Shown: positions 44,928 through 54,665 of the stretch, piece by piece
How the letters are laid out: every line of letters begins with the position of its first letter
How positions within the stretch are numbered: the first letter of the stretch is position 1
From: Bin55 sp965205965
GTDB lineage: Bacteria > Pseudomonadota > Gammaproteobacteria > Pseudomonadales > Azotimanducaceae
NCBI GenBank assembly: GCA_965205965.1
Contig: CBDBHT010000007.1
Span: forward strand, 1,116,001-1,180,000
Reading direction: 5' to 3'
DNA length: 64,000 nt
The notes under the pieces: generated by a model
The model's database searches: none
Told to the model about the DNA's origin: nothing
The model's input: only the letters and a program-made list of their open reading frames with translations
Position numbers and translations under genes: made by a program

Positions 44928-45200
44928 GGCGTATTAACATTGCCATTAGTTGTAGGATTCTGATCTGGTGCACTCGACAGGAGATCGGCATGCAATTCAC
45001 GAAAGAGTAATTTGACGAAATACGAAACCGGTTTCCGAAGCCCGCGGCAATACCCGATGGGGTCACCGGCGGGTGCTGAGCGGTATGCTTTGCGTTCTGG
45101 AACACGGTGTTGTACGTACAGATGAAGCACTGGGCGGAGCGTGAGGTGCTGGCGACCGTGTTCGAGCGAGCACTTGCGCGATCGGGGTCTGGTATCTTCA
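44928..45200 (+). mobile_element. IS5/IS427-group fragment (5' end)
   Basis: Starts GGCGTATTAACATTGCC and continues TGATCTGGTGCACTCGACAG, then a broken frame (FDEIRNRFPKPAAIPDGVTG, WAEREVLATVFERALARSG). It matches 50710-51010 and is the 5' part of the same IS427-type element. It is followed by the upstream region of the metalloprotease gene. Confidence 0.72.
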
Positions 45201-45300
45201 AACACCACGTAACTGTTAGTTTAGTATGGAAACTCAATAGCTGATCCTATAAACTGATAAAGATGGAATTCTACCTTCACAGAATGGCCGGAGGCTTGAT

Positions 45301-47760
45301 ATGAAAACAACTGGCTATGTCCCGTCTGGTGGCATAAGACCTCGTTTTGCAAAAAGAAAATTCTTGGGATGGTGGCTTGTACCGGGCCTTGTCGGATCGT
45401 TTCTCCTAGCAGCATGCGGAGGCGGTGGATCCTCCGGGCCGCAGCTGGAACTCTCGACGGAAACGATTCAGGCCACCCACGTTCTCGGTTCGGCAGCGGT
45501 CGTCACCGAGATTGCGCTGCGCAATAGCGGCGATGAACTACTGACCTTTTCGCTAACGGCCCCCGCTTTCTGGCTGTCGGCAGCGAGCGCGACGAACGGA
45601 GAGATCAGACCCGGGGAAGCAGCGACCATTCAGTTCACCTTGGAATGTTCGGCCCCGGGAGACGTTGCGGGATCAATCACGATCAGCGGAAACTTCGACA
45701 ACGATGTGAACCTTGCCGCATCCTTGCATTGCCAGTTACCTCCGATTACGCTGGAACTCTCGACGGAAGCGATTCAGACCACCTATGTTCTCGGTTCGGC
45801 ACCGGTCGTCACTGAGATTATGCTGAGCAACGGCAGCGACTATGAACCGTTGACTTTTTCGCTAACGGGGGATCCTTTCTGGCTGTCGGCAGCGAACGCA
45901 ACAAGCGGAGAAATCGGACCCGGAGAAACAATACCCGTTCAGTTCATCTTGGAATGTTCAACCCCGGGAGATGTTGTGGGGTCGATCACGATCAGCGGAA
46001 ACTTCGAAAACGATGCGAGCTTTTCCGCATCCTTGCATTGTCAGGCACCCCCAATTACGGTGACACTTTCTAAACCAATCCCCGATTCCGTCGGGCATCC
46101 GCAACTGAACGCGCAGAGTGAAATGCAGTGGAGCATCGCTTCAAGATGGGACGAGCAACCCGCCGTGGACTATACCGTCGTTTCAAACGACGAGAGAGTA
46201 ACGGTCAGCCCGGCATCGGGATCGGTGAAGCTTGACGGTGCGATAGTTACGAGTTTGGACGCCGCGTGCCCGGCCCCGAGTGATCAAGGCGTTGAATTGC
46301 AGGTTGCGGCAGGCGACAGCCTTTTGGACGTAATCTGGAACGTGGATTGCCAAGGTGGCAGCGGGGAAGTGCGGGGAGTTGAGCTGTACCAAGGCCCGAT
46401 GGCGGCACGGGAAGTGTACAAAGAAGATGATTCGGGAGGGGCGGGTACATTCCAAAAGGAAGCATTCGTAGGGTTGATACCTGGACGCGACAGCGTGGTA
46501 ACGGTGCGTGTGGAACATGAGACTGATTATCTGGGAGAGCCAGCATTCAATGTCGTGGACAGAATGGGTACTTCCCATCCCGTAGAAATCGAGGTACTGT
46601 CTACGACCGATCCGGAAGAAAGTGCTTCCGGGAACTACGAAACGGAGTTTATGTTTCCCGTAGCGCGGTCTCTGTTCGAGTCGGAGAGCACCTTGCGGAC
46701 GGACATTGACGTAGACGGTTCGGATGACGGCCCCGTCAGAGAGCATGTTTTTGCTCTGAATGAGATTATATTCTTTGATTCCCCTTTGATGCGTATCCGA
46801 CTTTTCCGCATGGAAAATAATGACGGCATACCGAACATAGAAAGTCTCGACAATTTCATGAATGCGCTCGTGAATTACATGCCGACTAGCGGTGTGGAAA
46901 TGACGGTTGAAGGAATCATAGATCACACCCCAGGTGGCAGCTGGAACATTTCGAGAGCCTTGGACGAACTTCAAGATCATTGGCTGGAGAACGCGGAAGC
47001 TGATGAATACTACCATGGAATCTTCATCTATAGCGATGATCTCCTTGGTGGTATCGCCTACCTTTCCGGGAAGGTAGGTCTCAGTCTAGACCCGTTTAGT
47101 TTCAGAGACGATCGTTTTTTACGGGACAACTATGTCTTTCCTCACGAAATGGGACACAACTTCTCACTTCCACATGCTCCGTGCGGCAACCCGGCAGGCG
47201 TTGACCCGGACTACCCATACAGTGATGCTCGTCTCGGACCCCGTCGTGGATGGAAGTTCATCGAAAATCGGTTCATCGAACCCGAGGAGACTTATTACGA
47301 TCTGATGTCCTACTGTAATCCCACATCCGTATCCGACTACAATTTTGGCAAAGCTGCTCGATACTTGGGGGTATCGGCAAGATTAGCCGCGCAACCACCG
47401 AAGGTGTTAGCTAGCAATGCGAGTTATTATGTCCCTTTGACCAGAACAGGCGAAAAGGCTCAGAGTCTGGCACTATCGGGAAGCGTGGACGGCCAGGGGC
47501 AATGGTCATTCCGCAGAGCAGTTTACAGCGATCGGGATCCGTTTCCGATCAATTTGCTGGAAGTGCACAGCCATATTGTGAAGCTTTTTGACGTTAATGG
47601 CGTGGAGGTCGCCTCGCAGTCCTTTTCACCTATGGCGATTACTCACGGAACCGGTTTTGGTTGGGGCGTACGGATTGCGGTGCCCGCCTCTCAGCCGGTG
47701 GAGTTGGTGGTAACCGACTTGGACGGCATTGAGCTTTTGCGGGCTGAGATTGAACCTTGA
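45301..47760 (+). CDS. Surface lipoprotein with metzincin-type zinc protease domain
   Basis: An 819-residue protein with a lipobox signal peptide (SFLLAAC, lipid-modified Cys39) followed by GGGGSSG. Two tandem ~100-residue beta domains (about 48-145 and 146-250; each has ELSTE.IQ.T.VLGSA.VVTEI) precede a ~330-residue protease part. HEMGHNFSLPH (615-625) is a zinc-binding HExxHxxxxxH motif, and ETYYDLMSYC provides a Met-turn-like DLMSY. A C-terminal beta domain follows. It resembles secreted metzincin proteases such as the M66 (StcE-like) group and may process surface or host glycoproteins. It stands alone between IS fragments and could be cargo of the ICE. Confidence 0.82.
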   Translation: MKTTGYVPSGGIRPRFAKRKFLGWWLVPGLVGSFLLAACGGGGSSGPQLELSTETIQATHVLGSAAVVTEIALRNSGDELLTFSLTAPAFWLSAASATNGEIRPGEAATIQFTLECSAPGDVAGSITISGNFDNDVNLAASLHCQLPPITLELSTEAIQTTYVLGSAPVVTEIMLSNGSDYEPLTFSLTGDPFWLSAANATSGEIGPGETIPVQFILECSTPGDVVGSITISGNFENDASFSASLHCQAPPITVTLSKPIPDSVGHPQLNAQSEMQWSIASRWDEQPAVDYTVVSNDERVTVSPASGSVKLDGAIVTSLDAACPAPSDQGVELQVAAGDSLLDVIWNVDCQGGSGEVRGVELYQGPMAAREVYKEDDSGGAGTFQKEAFVGLIPGRDSVVTVRVEHETDYLGEPAFNVVDRMGTSHPVEIEVLSTTDPEESASGNYETEFMFPVARSLFESESTLRTDIDVDGSDDGPVREHVFALNEIIFFDSPLMRIRLFRMENNDGIPNIESLDNFMNALVNYMPTSGVEMTVEGIIDHTPGGSWNISRALDELQDHWLENAEADEYYHGIFIYSDDLLGGIAYLSGKVGLSLDPFSFRDDRFLRDNYVFPHEMGHNFSLPHAPCGNPAGVDPDYPYSDARLGPRRGWKFIENRFIEPEETYYDLMSYCNPTSVSDYNFGKAARYLGVSARLAAQPPKVLASNASYYVPLTRTGEKAQSLALSGSVDGQGQWSFRRAVYSDRDPFPINLLEVHSHIVKLFDVNGVEVASQSFSPMAITHGTGFGWGVRIAVPASQPVELVVTDLDGIELLRAEIEP

Positions 47761-48372
47761 GAATGTACTACGGAAGAAATTTTCGAACTGCAATTTATTC
47801 GCGTTTCTGAGGTCTTTCCTACCAAAGATAGCTGATATGTGAGCGGGGATGGATTTTGCTTATGGTGGAAAGTGGCTAGCTGTGAAGATTTAACCGGCCA
47901 TTTGGTCTTTTAGGTCACAGAGGCATCGTAGGGTCTGCAAGGACTCCAGTCTATTGCTATTCAGTTGAGGGATAGAAGTACAGCGAGAAGCGATGTGTCA
48001 GGAGATGGCACTCAGCTATATGAAAAATAGGCCACCTTCGCAGTGCTAAAGAATTTCACGTCAACAGAAGGTCTCATGGGGGTCTTCCTCTTAGGGAGTC
48101 TGCATCATAGCACGAACCGCACACCTATGAGGACGACCAAACCGATGGACGGTGGCATGAATATCAAAAGGCCCTAGTCCCCTACCATCCATCACTCACG
48201 CTATTTATTTTTCAAACTATATCAGACTACGGTAGTTGAAACCAAGTAAAATCGAGGCGGATTGTAGGTTCTTTCATTATCGCGCCGTCAGAATCTAGGG
48301 AAGGCGACGGCCAGCCCGTACCGACCGGAATTTCTAGAAAGGAGAGACCGTCGAGGTGCCAACGTCAAAGAG
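47761..48372. other. Intergenic region after the metalloprotease gene
   Basis: About 600 bases up to MITE copy G. No gene with a ribosome binding site and a recognisable product was found on either strand, and no repeat could be matched. Confidence 0.4.
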
Positions 48373-48482
48373 GGACACCTCTATTTACTCGAAGCAAGCG
48401 GAGGTGGACAATCCTTATATCATTAAAAATCATGCACTTATATCGGGCATGATTCGTTAAACAGCAATAAATAGAGGTTCCC
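48373..48482 (+). repeat. MITE family 1, copy G, with 4-bp target duplication
   Basis: The cleanest copy: GGACACCTCTATTTACTCGA at the left and AATAAATAGAGGTTCCC at the right, 110 bp, flanked by AGAG at 48369-48372 and 48483-48486. It has no ORF of its own, so it must be moved by a transposase encoded elsewhere. Confidence 0.75.
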
Positions 48483-48763
48483 AGAGGGTGGGGCTTCAGA
48501 GCAAGTAGAGTGCTCATTGATGCTGTGCAGTAGATGGTGGTTGCCTTGGCCGGTCCTATGGCAGAACCCGACAAGCGTGCGTACCGGTAGCGGGCATACA
48601 ATTGTCCAGCAGATCTTAAACTTAACCGCCAAAAACCGAAGAGGCTTGGTTCACGACAGCCCAGTCACGCCGTCTCTATTATCGGCGGAAAAGACACCTG
48701 GCCGATGTAGGCTATAATGAATGTAATGACTTGATTTACGCTGACGCGAGCGCATGTTAGCAG

Positions 48764-49383
48764 ATGAGTAGAAAACCGATCCCCATAACGCCCGCAGTCC
48801 TCACCTGGGCCAGGACAAGAGCGGGGTACACGTTGGATGAAGCGCGGGCGGATTTCAGAGATATTGAGGCCTGGGAACTGGCTGAATCATTCCCGTCATA
48901 CCCCCAACTTGAGAATCTGGCGAATAAGTTCAAAACACCGATAGCGGTGTTTTTCTTTCCCGAGCCGCCGGATTTGGAGCCCATCAGCAATTCTTTCCGC
49001 ACCATGCCGGATCTTCAATTCGAGCAGATCTCGAGGCAGGTACGGTTTCTGCTGCGCAAGGCCAAGGCGTTTCAGATCAGCTTGGCCGAACTGAATGATG
49101 GGCAGAACCCCGCGGACAGGCTGATCACGCGCGACTTGTCATTCGCTGTCGATGTGTCGATTGCGGACATGACGGCGCGAGTGCGCGATTATCTCGGCAT
49201 CACGCTTCAACATCAAATGGGCTGGGAGAGCGCAGACAAGGCACTGGAGAACTGGCGATAGCAGCTGAACGATATCGGCGTTTTCGTGTTTAAGGATGCC
49301 TTCCGAGAAGAGGATTATTCCGGGTTTTGCCTCTATGATGATGAATTCCCGATTGTCTATCCCTGCTTGTGCGGGCGTCACTA
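48764..49383 (+). pseudogene. XRE/IrrE-type (ImmA family) metallopeptidase regulator, broken
   Basis: The frame starts MSRKPIPITPAVLTWARTRA and carries the usual HTH-plus-linker of COG2856 proteins (YPQLENLANKFKTPIAVFFF, PDLEPISNSFRTMPDL). A stop codon at 49259-49261 interrupts LENWR-QLNDIGVFVFKD, and after EFPIVYP the sequence ends without the HExxH protease motif that normally follows. The protein is therefore truncated and lacks the catalytic domain. Confidence 0.82.
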
Positions 49384-49947
49384 ATCAATTTGAACGTACA
49401 GGACATAAGCATTATCACTGAGTGGGGCACATCCCATGTCGTACCATTCCCCGCCTACGTACCCCGTAATGGAGTCCCCTGAATTGATCCCGTACGTGCC
49501 GTCCTCATTATCTGTAACCTTCCCAAAATGGTTGAGAACGTTCACACAGATGTCGCCATTCGGTATTCCATAGTACTCCACCAAAAGATTATCACCGGCA
49601 GGATAAGGCCAGATATAGAGGTCAACCGTATCACCAAAAACATTCGTTCCAGCGGCCATCCCGCTCTCTCCCAAGTAAGGCTTTAGCACGGCGTTGGGTA
49701 GGAATCCACCAAGACCAGCCTTGGTGGCGTAATTATTCCCATTACCCAGAGCGCTCTTGTGTCGGACCGCAGCATCCCGCAGCAGCTGGATTTCGGCTAT
49801 CGCCGCCTTCGTATCGGTGTGATCTCCGAGCATGGTGTACATCGCCCACACGCCGATCAGCACGCCTGCAATGATCCCGAACACCAGCAGAATTTCTGCT
49901 ATCGAGTAGCCGTTTTTCTTGCGATGTTGCATATGTTGCATTCTCAA
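49381..49947 (-). CDS. Type IV major pilin-like protein (PilS type)
   Basis: A 188-residue prepilin. After a short basic leader (HRKKNG) comes YSIAEILLVFGIIAGVLIGV, a type IVb pilin N-terminus with cleavage after Gly and the conserved Glu at +5. The globular part contains two C-terminal cysteines (DICVNVL... YDMGCAP) suitable for a disulfide loop. Start at ATG 49947, 49941 or 49932. Similar pilins build thin conjugative pili in SPI-7/R64-like elements, but no pilus assembly genes are in the window. A frameshifted paralogue lies at 43514-44048. Confidence 0.82.
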   Translation of the reverse strand: MRMQHMQHRKKNGYSIAEILLVFGIIAGVLIGVWAMYTMLGDHTDTKAAIAEIQLLRDAAVRHKSALGNGNNYATKAGLGGFLPNAVLKPYLGESGMAAGTNVFGDTVDLYIWPYPAGDNLLVEYYGIPNGDICVNVLNHFGKVTDNEDGTYGINSGDSITGYVGGEWYDMGCAPLSDNAYVLYVQID

Positions 49948-49980
49948 GTGATTAGGTGGGTTCAGGCGTCAGCCCTCGCC

Positions 49981-50007
49981 CGGTATATCCCCACCGGTGC
50001 GGGGAAC
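49981..50007 (-). repeat. Solitary sequence resembling a type I-E CRISPR repeat
   Basis: CGGTATATCCCCACCGGTGC followed by GGGGAAC matches the inverse of the common type I-E repeat (ends CGGTTTATCCCC / GCGGGGAACAC) with about four differences over 27 bases, keeping the palindromic stem. It is single: no second copy or spacer pattern is adjacent, and no type I-E cas genes are present. Confidence 0.4.
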
Positions 50008-50436
50008 TAGTATTCCGTGTCGTCGAACGGCTGGAAGTTGTCCTCCGCAAACTCCCGCTCGATCTTGTCCGCCATCTTCGCCAGATCGTAGCCTAAATTC
50101 CTGTCGTCGTTGATCTCGGCCAGCGTGTAATGTCCGTTGCTAGTCAATGGCGATCTCTTTTTCAGACGTCCAACCGTCGTGATGTTCAATTTCTCCGCGA
50201 TGAAGGACGGCAGATAATCCACCTTGTTTTCATAAATCACTTTGCCGTTCGTTTCGATCCCGCCAACGTCGGCATCCAGAATGAAACAGGCCTGCCCGAG
50301 GCAACAGCGCGGATTCTCCAGTCCGTCACAAGCAACCCGTTCCAACGACCCGGAATTTTTCCTTCGAGCGTCGCCGCGCATCCATGTGATCCATTGCTTT
50401 CGGTACGATTCTATTATCGACCGTGAGGTTCTGCAT
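50007..50436 (-). pseudogene. Uncharacterised protein gene with one frameshift
   Basis: ATG 50436 opens MQNLTVDNRIVPKAMDHMDA followed by RRRSKE, then the frame shifts at a run of five A (about 50357-50361) and continues NSGSLERVACDGLENPRCCL through KVDYLPSFIAEKLNITTVGR to a stop at 50007. Together the two parts make a credible 142-residue protein with four cysteines. I do not recognise the family. The homopolymer break could be a real mutation or a sequence error. Confidence 0.55.
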
Positions 50437-50709
50437 CGATTATGAATGAAAATTTCATCCTTATAAATAATCTACCAATCATCAATTATTCCATGAGATT
50501 AAAAGGTTTTGACACATCTTGTAGGTGCCGTTCCTACGTGCAATTTAAGAGAGATAAAAGATAGTTCCTCAAGTTCAACGGAAGACATGCCTGAAAATTG
50601 TAGATGGGGTGCTAACCTAATAACAAGTATAATGGTAAGATTTAAATATTACAAGTAATATTTACATCTTATTTATTTCATCTTCCATTGTAATAAAATT
50701 GCCAGATAT

Positions 50710-51541
50710 GGGCGTGTTGACACTATGCTGTTGTATGATTCTTGATCTGGTGCACTCGACAAGAGGTCGGCGTGCAACTTACGGAAGAGCCATTTGACGA
50801 GATACGGGATCTGTTTCCGAAGCCCTGCGGCAAGGTCCGATGGGGTCATCGGCGGGTGCTGAACGGTATTCTTTACGTTTTGCAACACGGCTGCCTCTGG
50901 CAGCGGCCTGCCTGCGTGCTATGGGCGTTGTTGGAACACGGTGTACGTCCAGATGGAGGAACCACTGGGCGGAGTGTGGGGTACTGGCGGCCGTGTTCGA
51001 ACGTTTGCGTGATCGGGGGGCTGGTAGCTTCGGGCACCGAGATCGCGATGCTGGATAGCACCTCAGTAAAGGTGCATGCGGATGGGACAGGCGGTCTAAA
51101 AAACGGTCCGCAAAGTATCGGACACTCGCGCGGAGGGGTGACGACCAAGCTTCATCTACTTGGTGTTGGACGAGCGTTGGGCATGGAGTTTCTCGCTGTC
51201 CGCTGGGCATCGGCATGATGCTCCGGAAGAGCGGTCTGAAGCACCCGAAGCATCCGATGATGGACCGCGCCGCCTATGAGGACGATCAGACGCGGCGGGT
51301 GGTGGAAGAACAGGGTGCCACGCCCGTGGTCCCTCATCCCGAACGGCCCGTCGGAAACCGTGATCGTTCGACCGCAAGCTGTATGCCCGCCACCATGAAG
51401 TGGAACGCTTGTCCGGCAGGCTCAAGTGGTATCGCCGCGTAAGGACACGTTACGATAAATAAACTTGACGCCATGTTCGCCGGGTTCATTTATCTGGCAC
51501 TGATGTGCGAAGTGATCAGGAGATCAGTGTAAACACGCCCT
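50710..51541 (+). mobile_element. IS5-family (IS427 group) element, degraded
   Basis: Inverted ends GGCGTGTTGACAC (50710) and GTGTAAACACGCC (to 51540) enclose 830 bp. The transposase (LTEEPFDEIRDLFPKPCGKV, then MLDSTSVKVHADGTGG and GHSRGGVTTKLHLLG, later DRAAYEDDQTRRVVEE) is split over several frames, so it is inactive. Partial copies lie at 44928 (5' end) and 56365 (3' end). The region 50437-50709 upstream is AT-rich and empty. Confidence 0.82.
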
Positions 51542-51544
51542 AGT

Positions 51545-51636
51545 TAGTGTCTGCGCCCCCCCCCATTTTACGATGGGTTTAAGCCACGTGATGGTATCCG
51601 CCGCTCAGGGGATCATGTTGATTTAAGAGATGTACG
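51545..51636 (+). repeat. TTAGTGTCTG-type repeat, copy 3
   Basis: TTAGTGTCTGCG is followed by about nine C, then CATTTTACGATGGGTTTAAG, CCACGTGATGGTATCC and AGGGGATCATGTTGATTTAA, ending GAGATGTACG. It abuts the IS427 3' end on the left and the IS4 remnant on the right. The C run replaces the short GGGAAAACCCC of copy 4. Confidence 0.6.
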
Positions 51637-52333
51637 ACCAATGGCATTCGTTTAGTGAATTTTGCCATTCGGTTAAGGATTCGGTCTTGGGCCTTGGTTA
51701 TCCGCTGATTTTTTATTTCGTTAGCGAGTTGCCGGTGCCGGTGCTCCCCTGCTTCGCTGCCACTTTCCGACCGGTTTTCGGGATCGCCGTTCATAGGACC
51801 TACCCGGACGGAGCCGTTGCCGACACCGGACGATCTCGCCGACTATGCGAGTCACGGTTTCCCGGAGGGCGGATGCCTGCTGAAGTAGCAGGCTCTCGAT
51901 GTTGGCCGCCACCACCGCAAGTCCGTGCTTGACATTCGTCTGCATCAGCGGCTTGCCGTCGTTCGGCAGCCCCCTGTTCAAATGATCCTCGCCATGGTTG
52001 GCGAACAGCCGGGTCATGGTAATCAGAGTGAAGCATGCATACAGTTCCTGTTTCACGCCGCGCTCGTTTTGCCCATGAAAGTCCTCAACCTCCATCAGCC
52101 GTTTGGATACCTTGTACAGTTCCTCGATGCCCCATCTCGCGTGATACAGATCCGACAGTTGCTCGATGGGATACTGGTCCCGGTCCAGCAGGGTCGTGCC
52201 CAGGATGAAGACGGTATCGCCCACGGCATATTTCACCAGCCGCAAGCGGTGCGGGCCGAAGGCGACTCCAGGGTTCCTGCGGCGTAGTCGGGTCAGCGTG
52301 CGGTGGCGGGGAACGACCTCGATGACCGTATCC
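51637..52333 (-). mobile_element. 3' fragment of the DruA-type IS4 element (copy 2)
   Basis: The end ACCAATGGCATTCG (51637) and about 700 bases match the 3' part of the element at 60274-62828 with few differences. The minus strand encodes the transposase C-terminus from DTVIEVVPRHRTLTRLRRRN to GKWQRSRGAPAPATR. It is cut at 52333 by the second DruA-type element, so that element inserted into, and probably removed, the rest. Confidence 0.88.
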
Positions 52334-54665
52334 TTGCAATTGGACACACATGACGATGTGAATTCATTCCTTCTGTTTCATGAGGAGGTAGATCCGCACG
52401 GCGGGTTTGAGCAGGGCGTATCCCTGCCAGAGTTTGATGTTTCCGGGCAGGGGGTATCTTTTGGAAGGCTGGAACCCAGCGAGTCTTCCAATATTGATCA
52501 CGGTTTAGCGAATGGTTTGGCGTTCGGGATCCGGAGTTTGATGTTTCCGGGCGTGGGATCCGAGGTCTTCGAGGAGCAGGTTCAGGGTCTCGATTTCTTC
52601 CCGGGTCAGCACCCGGATTGCGGGGCGGTCCGGTTCTGCCCGCGCGAGTCGATCGAGGTCGAACACCCGCCAGGCGGTGATGGCGTCGAAGGCCAGGCAT
52701 TTGCGCAGGTCGTCCGCGTGATCGAGGCGGCGCTCTTCGATGCGGGCACCGCTCTTGAGCACCTTGAAATATTCTTCGATGACCCAGCGTCGGCGATACC
52801 GTTCCAGTGCCTGGACGGCCTCTTGGGCATCTTGGAACGGGCGGGTGGACAGCAGCACCCAGTGCAGGGGAGACGACGTGTCGGCAGGGGGATGGATTTC
52901 CGTGGCTGAGACGGCCTGCACGGTCTGTGGCGGGCGTTCCTTGCACCGGCGGCGGGGGGGCAAGAGGTCGGCCCGGAGGCTTCGCACCTCCAGTCGGGCG
53001 GTGCGGGCGGCTCGCGCCCGGGCACCGCCCGAGGCCGGAAGATCGAGTTCGAGGATCGAGGACACCGGTTGCGATGCCAGGCATTCCCACAGGTCTGCCG
53101 GAGGATCTTCGGCCTCCGTCCGTGCCGTGCGCTTGGCACCGCGGGAGGAACGGAACAGCAGTTCCACGTCCAATCCCGCGGCGCGTTCCAGCATCGAGAA
53201 CATGTCGGCTTCCCGGTCGCACACGGCGATCACGCGAGTATCGGGACAGGACTTGGCCAGTTCCGCGGCACAGTCCAGACCCGCCAACCAGCGTGTGCGC
53301 TCCGAGGTCTCCGCTTTCTCCGGCGCCGGCGGCCGGAAGCGGGTATCCATTTCCAGCACGCCCAGCGGTCGCCCCGTCGGCGTGACGGCCAGCGTGAGAT
53401 GCACGGGCAGCCCCTGCACGCCCTTTCCGCCACCTCCCAATTCCGCCAGCCCCGAATAGTTCAGCATGGTGGTGTCCTGCACCGCCAGCACCACCGGTTC
53501 CAGACGGCAGCGATCCACCGTGGACTGGCGATGTGCGTCCAGCACATGCTCCTCCGTGACACGCGCATTCGACAACAAGCGATAGGCTCCTTTCTGCTGT
53601 GCCGGGGTGGCAAACACCTGCGGCAAGGACAAGCCCGGACGATCGGCCCAGGCGCGCCCCATGTCCACCAGCCGCCGCCGCAGGCGCGCATCGCCCAGCG
53701 TGCGTGCGCCATATTCCCGATCGGCCCAGTCCGCCTGTACCGGCCAATGCCGGGATCCGCTCCACATTGGCAGCCGAGCCCCGGATTCCGCGCACAACTC
53801 TCGTCGCCAATGCCGCGACAGCGGATGCACCCAGACCGCCTTCGGAGACGTCCGGAACCCGCCCGGAGGACGACCGGAGGTGCGCCCCGCGCAACGCTGC
53901 CAGCCCGCCGCCCGATAGCACGTCCCGGCGCGGGACGGATCCACGTAAGTATACTCCAGAAGCGGTGCCGTTCCACGCGCTCGCCGCCACTCCGTCGCGA
54001 GTGCCTTCGACGCCTTCGCGAGCACATGGGAAGCCAGGTTCGGTACCCGTACCCCGGGAAGAATCAAAAACCGCGACTGCCGAACCACCGCCTGCAAATG
54101 TGCGACCCGCGCGGCTTCCGACCAGCCGATCCAGCGATCCCGACAGGGCCTGGTGCCAGCTCGCCGCCGACCATCTCACCCCGCCCAGGCGACCCTGGCG
54201 GCTCGAGACAATCCAGCAGTTCAGCGCAGCACCCGGACTGCGATCCCATCCCCGTGGATGATGCGTGTGCAGCAGGCGACGAAACGCCCCCACGTCCTTC
54301 GCCGCCACACGTCGCACCGAGACCTCGCCCAATGCCTCCAGCGCACAGTCCAACGCCAGGTCCGGATAGTCCGAAGCCGGTGCCCGGACCGATGCCACCG
54401 GACGCGCCGCCGGCAACGCCACCCCCAGATGCGCCGCCAGTTGCGGCAACGCCTTGCAGGCCGACGCGATGCACCACTCCCCCTGACGATTCCGCCAGTC
54501 TTCACGCTCGCAAATCCCCCGAGCCAGGGACCACCGAGTCGCCGACGGATCCCTCGACTTCTCCTTGAACCAAGCCAGCGAAGCCTCGCCAAAATGTCTC
54601 AGACCCAATTGCATGCAAATATAGTAAACATCACCCCCTCTCTTGTCAAGTGTGTCTAATTGCAA
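52334..54665 (-). mobile_element. IS4-superfamily (Tn5/IS50-like) element with a DruA-like domain
   Basis: Inverted ends TTGCAATTGGACACACATGA (52334) and, on the other strand, TTGCAATTAGACACACTTGA (54665) match at 18 of 20 bases and define a 2332-bp element. It sits exactly between the truncated IS4 copy and the IS1182-type element. It carries a single transposase gene with one frameshift. Confidence 0.85.
52505..54614 (-). pseudogene. DruA-like domain fused to Tn5-type transposase, one frameshift
   Basis: From ATG 54614 (MQLGLRHFGEASLAWFKEKS) the DruA/DUF4338 domain runs with REDWRNRQGEWCIASACKAL, FRRLLHTHHPRGWDRSPGAA and, after a one-base frame change near 54147, RPCRDRWIGWSEAARVAHLQ, SRFLILPGVRVPNLASHVLA and TYVDPSRAGTCYRAAGWQRC. 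From about residue 290 the Tn5-type transposase begins: DNA-binding DREYGARTLGDARLRRRLVD, then AVQDTTMLNYSG (first Asp), CDREADMF (second Asp) and RRRWVIEEYFKVLKSGARIE (Glu). The fusion is clear, the frame break suggests inactivity unless it is a sequence error or recoding. Confidence 0.82.

Noticed and set aside
46183..47016. A 277-codon minus-strand frame within the metalloprotease gene
   Set aside because: Antisense shadow; the plus-strand protein has a lipobox and a zinc motif in a continuous frame.
53069..54568. A 499-codon plus-strand frame opposite the Tn5-type element
   Set aside because: GC-rich antisense frame rich in Pro and Arg with no recognisable domain; the minus strand encodes the known transposase.
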